From: Paguma larvata
Lineage: Eukaryota; Chordata; Mammalia; Carnivora; Viverridae
Length of the DNA: 64,000 nt
Assembly (NCBI GenBank): GCA_030068075.1
Contig: CM057826.1
Coordinates: forward strand, 66,251,312-66,315,311
Reading direction: 5' to 3'
Shown here piece after piece: positions 62,534 to 64,000 of this stretch. Made by a program: the position numbers and the translations under genes. The first letter of the stretch is position 1, and each line of letters opens with the position of its first letter. The notes beneath the pieces are model-generated. The model made no database searches and was not told the DNA's origin. It saw nothing but the letters and a program-made list of their open reading frames with translations.

Positions 62534-62566
<33 letters not shown>

Positions 62567-62725
62567 TGTCACTTAACACAATTTGAGGGAGAAACTACTA
62601 TCAGCTCCATATTATATATAAGGAAAGTGACACACAAAGACATTAAGTGAGTTGCCCAAATCACACAGCCATAAGATATCAGAGCAGATAAGCACTACGC
62701 TGCTTTTCCTAAAACCCAGATGCTT
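62490..62725 (-). repeat. MIR, antisense, with an internal (CA)n
   Basis: Aatatgtgtcaggcgctata at the left and gttgcccaaatcacacagcc at the right are reversed MIR blocks. A CA run at about 62533-62566 has grown in the middle. Confidence 0.7.
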
Positions 62726-62964
62726 ATTTACATCACCCAGCAAGTTATGCAATATATGTGTTTTTTGGGAACTTGTTCCCAAACTTGACATAAACTTGGG
62801 TACTGTTGCCAATCTTCTGGATTTTGTGGTCATTCTATCTTCCCAAAAAAGTGAAAGTTCCTCAGCTTATACCTCCTGGAAACAAACCTTTAAACTCAGA
62901 CTCTTGGACTGTGTTGGTTGAGATGATAGTGCATATGGCTACTTAAACGAAACTAATGTAAGCC

Positions 62965-63080
62965 CCTCAGTTGCACTAGCCACATTTCACACGCTCCTAT
63001 GTGGCTAGTGGCTACTCTGCTAGCCAGCACAGCCAGCGGACATTTCCACCATAATAGCAGCACTGCTCCAGCAGGCAGAT
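62965..63080. mobile_element. hAT-type DNA transposon fragment
   Basis: Cagttgcactagccacatttcacacgctc, then tgtggctagtggctac, matches the element type at 17945-18060. Confidence 0.45.
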
Positions 63081-63154
63081 AACGGAGGAGATACAAAAGT
63101 ACAAATGATCCTTGAGCCCCTTCCAGAAAAGGAACCGACAAGTGTTGCCAAAGA

Positions 63155-63540
63155 AGGACATTTATTGAGTGCCTGCCTTGGCCAGGTATTGTGTTAGGTG
63201 CCGAAAGCACAATGATCAGTACGGATCAATGAGGCAGACATGACCTCTGTCCTCTCTGGAACTCACAGTCCCTGCCGTAACACCCAAGGGAACATGGCTG
63301 TGGTAAGGGAGTTTGATGTGCTAGGAGGCACAGAAGACCTAGAAGATGCAGCATCAGACCCTGGCTTCGGGACAGGAGTAGGGCAAGGCTTTCTGGAAAG
63401 AAAGGCATGTAAACTAAGATCTTGTGAGAAGGCTCATGAACCAGATCCAAGAGGAAAAGTGTTCCTGACTGAAGGAACAGCCTGGGTGAAGATTCCAAAG
63501 TGCGGAGAACACTTGCTGTGTTTGGAGGAGTTTAAATAAG
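63155..63540 (+). repeat. Ancient dispersed repeat, family not named
   Basis: Atttattgagtgcctgccttgg, gtattgtgttaggtgcc, then gacctctgtcctctctggaac and gattccaaagtgcg resemble a widespread old mammalian repeat. Overlapping ORFs of 90-99 codons on both strands here are chance frames. Confidence 0.45.
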
Positions 63541-63594
63541 TCAAGAAATTATTTTTTCTCCAGCCTGTTTCTTAGAATCAGAGCTTGGATAATT

Positions 63595-63613
63595 CCCCCC
63601 CCCCCCCCCCCCC
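63595..63613. repeat. Poly-C run of 19
   Basis: Nineteen consecutive C bases on the plus strand. Confidence 0.95.
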
Positions 63614-63689
63614 GCATTTTGACTGAGTTACTTTGTGTAGAGAAAAGAGAATAGAGAAGCAAAAAGCAGAAGACAGTTCAGAGTAGGCA

Positions 63690-63865
63690 TACAGGAGCCA
63701 GAAGTGGCTGGTAGCTACCTGGTACCATTCAAGTGTTCCAATATGAGGAATGTGCATGGACAGCAACCTTGGATGGTAACAGCACAGCAGCCACCTTATG
63801 TGAAGGGCATTTGCCAGATACTGTGCTGGGCAGTTTACTAGCATTATTTTACCCAGTCCCGACCG
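63690..63865 (-). repeat. Possible MIR, antisense
   Basis: Ttgccagatactgtgctggg followed by agtttactagcattatttta resembles the 3' end of a reversed MIR. Confidence 0.4.
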
Positions 63866-63899
63866 TAATTCCCTACATTTATGTTTACAAAATTAAAAA

Positions 63900-64000
63900 T
63901 TGGGAGGCTCAGTCAGTTAAGCATCTTACTTCAGCTTAGGTCATGGTCTCATGGTTCATGATTTCAAGCTGTGTGTTGGGCTCTGTGCTGACAGCTCAGA
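63900..64000 (+). mobile_element. Carnivore tRNA-Lys SINE, cut by the window edge
   Basis: Gggaggctcagtcagttaag head missing its first bases, cttcagcttaggtcatggtc and gggctctgtgctgacagctc at the very edge. The tail lies outside the window. Confidence 0.93.

Overview
This is ordinary nuclear DNA of a carnivoran mammal, almost certainly a cat (Felidae). The evidence is the repeat content. At least ten copies of a tRNA-Lys-derived SINE start with a gcgcctgggtggctcagt-type head, carry the cat-type middle (ggctctgtgctgacagctcagagcctggagcc order of blocks) and end in a CT-rich block plus A-rich tail. A carnivore-type L1 3' end is also present. Ancient mammalian repeats (MIR, L2-like, MaLR, hAT) fill much of the rest.

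One protein-coding gene is recognisable: MAN2A1, Golgi alpha-mannosidase II, on the minus strand. Four coding exons are present. Exon 1 (43057-43191) encodes the cytoplasmic tail, the signal anchor and the start of the stem. Exon 2 (18488-18745) encodes the coiled-coil stem. Exons 3 (16159-16303) and 4 (3245-3416) encode the start of the GH38 catalytic domain, including the HNDPGW zinc motif. The exons join in frame into 236 codons plus a split codon, and the gene continues off the left end. The intron sizes are about 24.3 kb (intron 1), 2.2 kb (intron 2), 12.7 kb (intron 3) and more than 3.2 kb (intron 4). The first exon lies in a CpG island (about 42640-44350) with GC boxes, a CCAAT box and a YY1-type element. 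The island may also launch a divergent plus-strand transcript.

Layout. 1-3244 is intron 4. 3417-16158 is intron 3, with SINEs, MIRs, a MaLR LTR and an 83-bp tandem duplication. 16304-18487 is intron 2. 18746-43056 is intron 1, with L2-like remnants, an internally deleted old L1, a MaLR LTR, a younger carnivore L1 3' end, a (TC)n(AC)n(AG)n microsatellite and a hAT fragment. 42640-44350 is the promoter island. 44400-64000 is the upstream intergenic region, dominated by a decayed endogenous retrovirus (about 45850-49870) and dispersed repeats. No second protein-coding gene, RNA gene or CRISPR array could be supported.

Nothing in the window looks like a novel multi-gene system. The points most worth checking are the divergent first-exon candidate at 44040-44362, the weak exon 4 donor backed by a U-rich tract, the single upstream ORF in the MAN2A1 leader and two nearly perfect young tandem duplications. 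All repeat family names come from recognition by eye, without a database search, so subfamily names are approximate.
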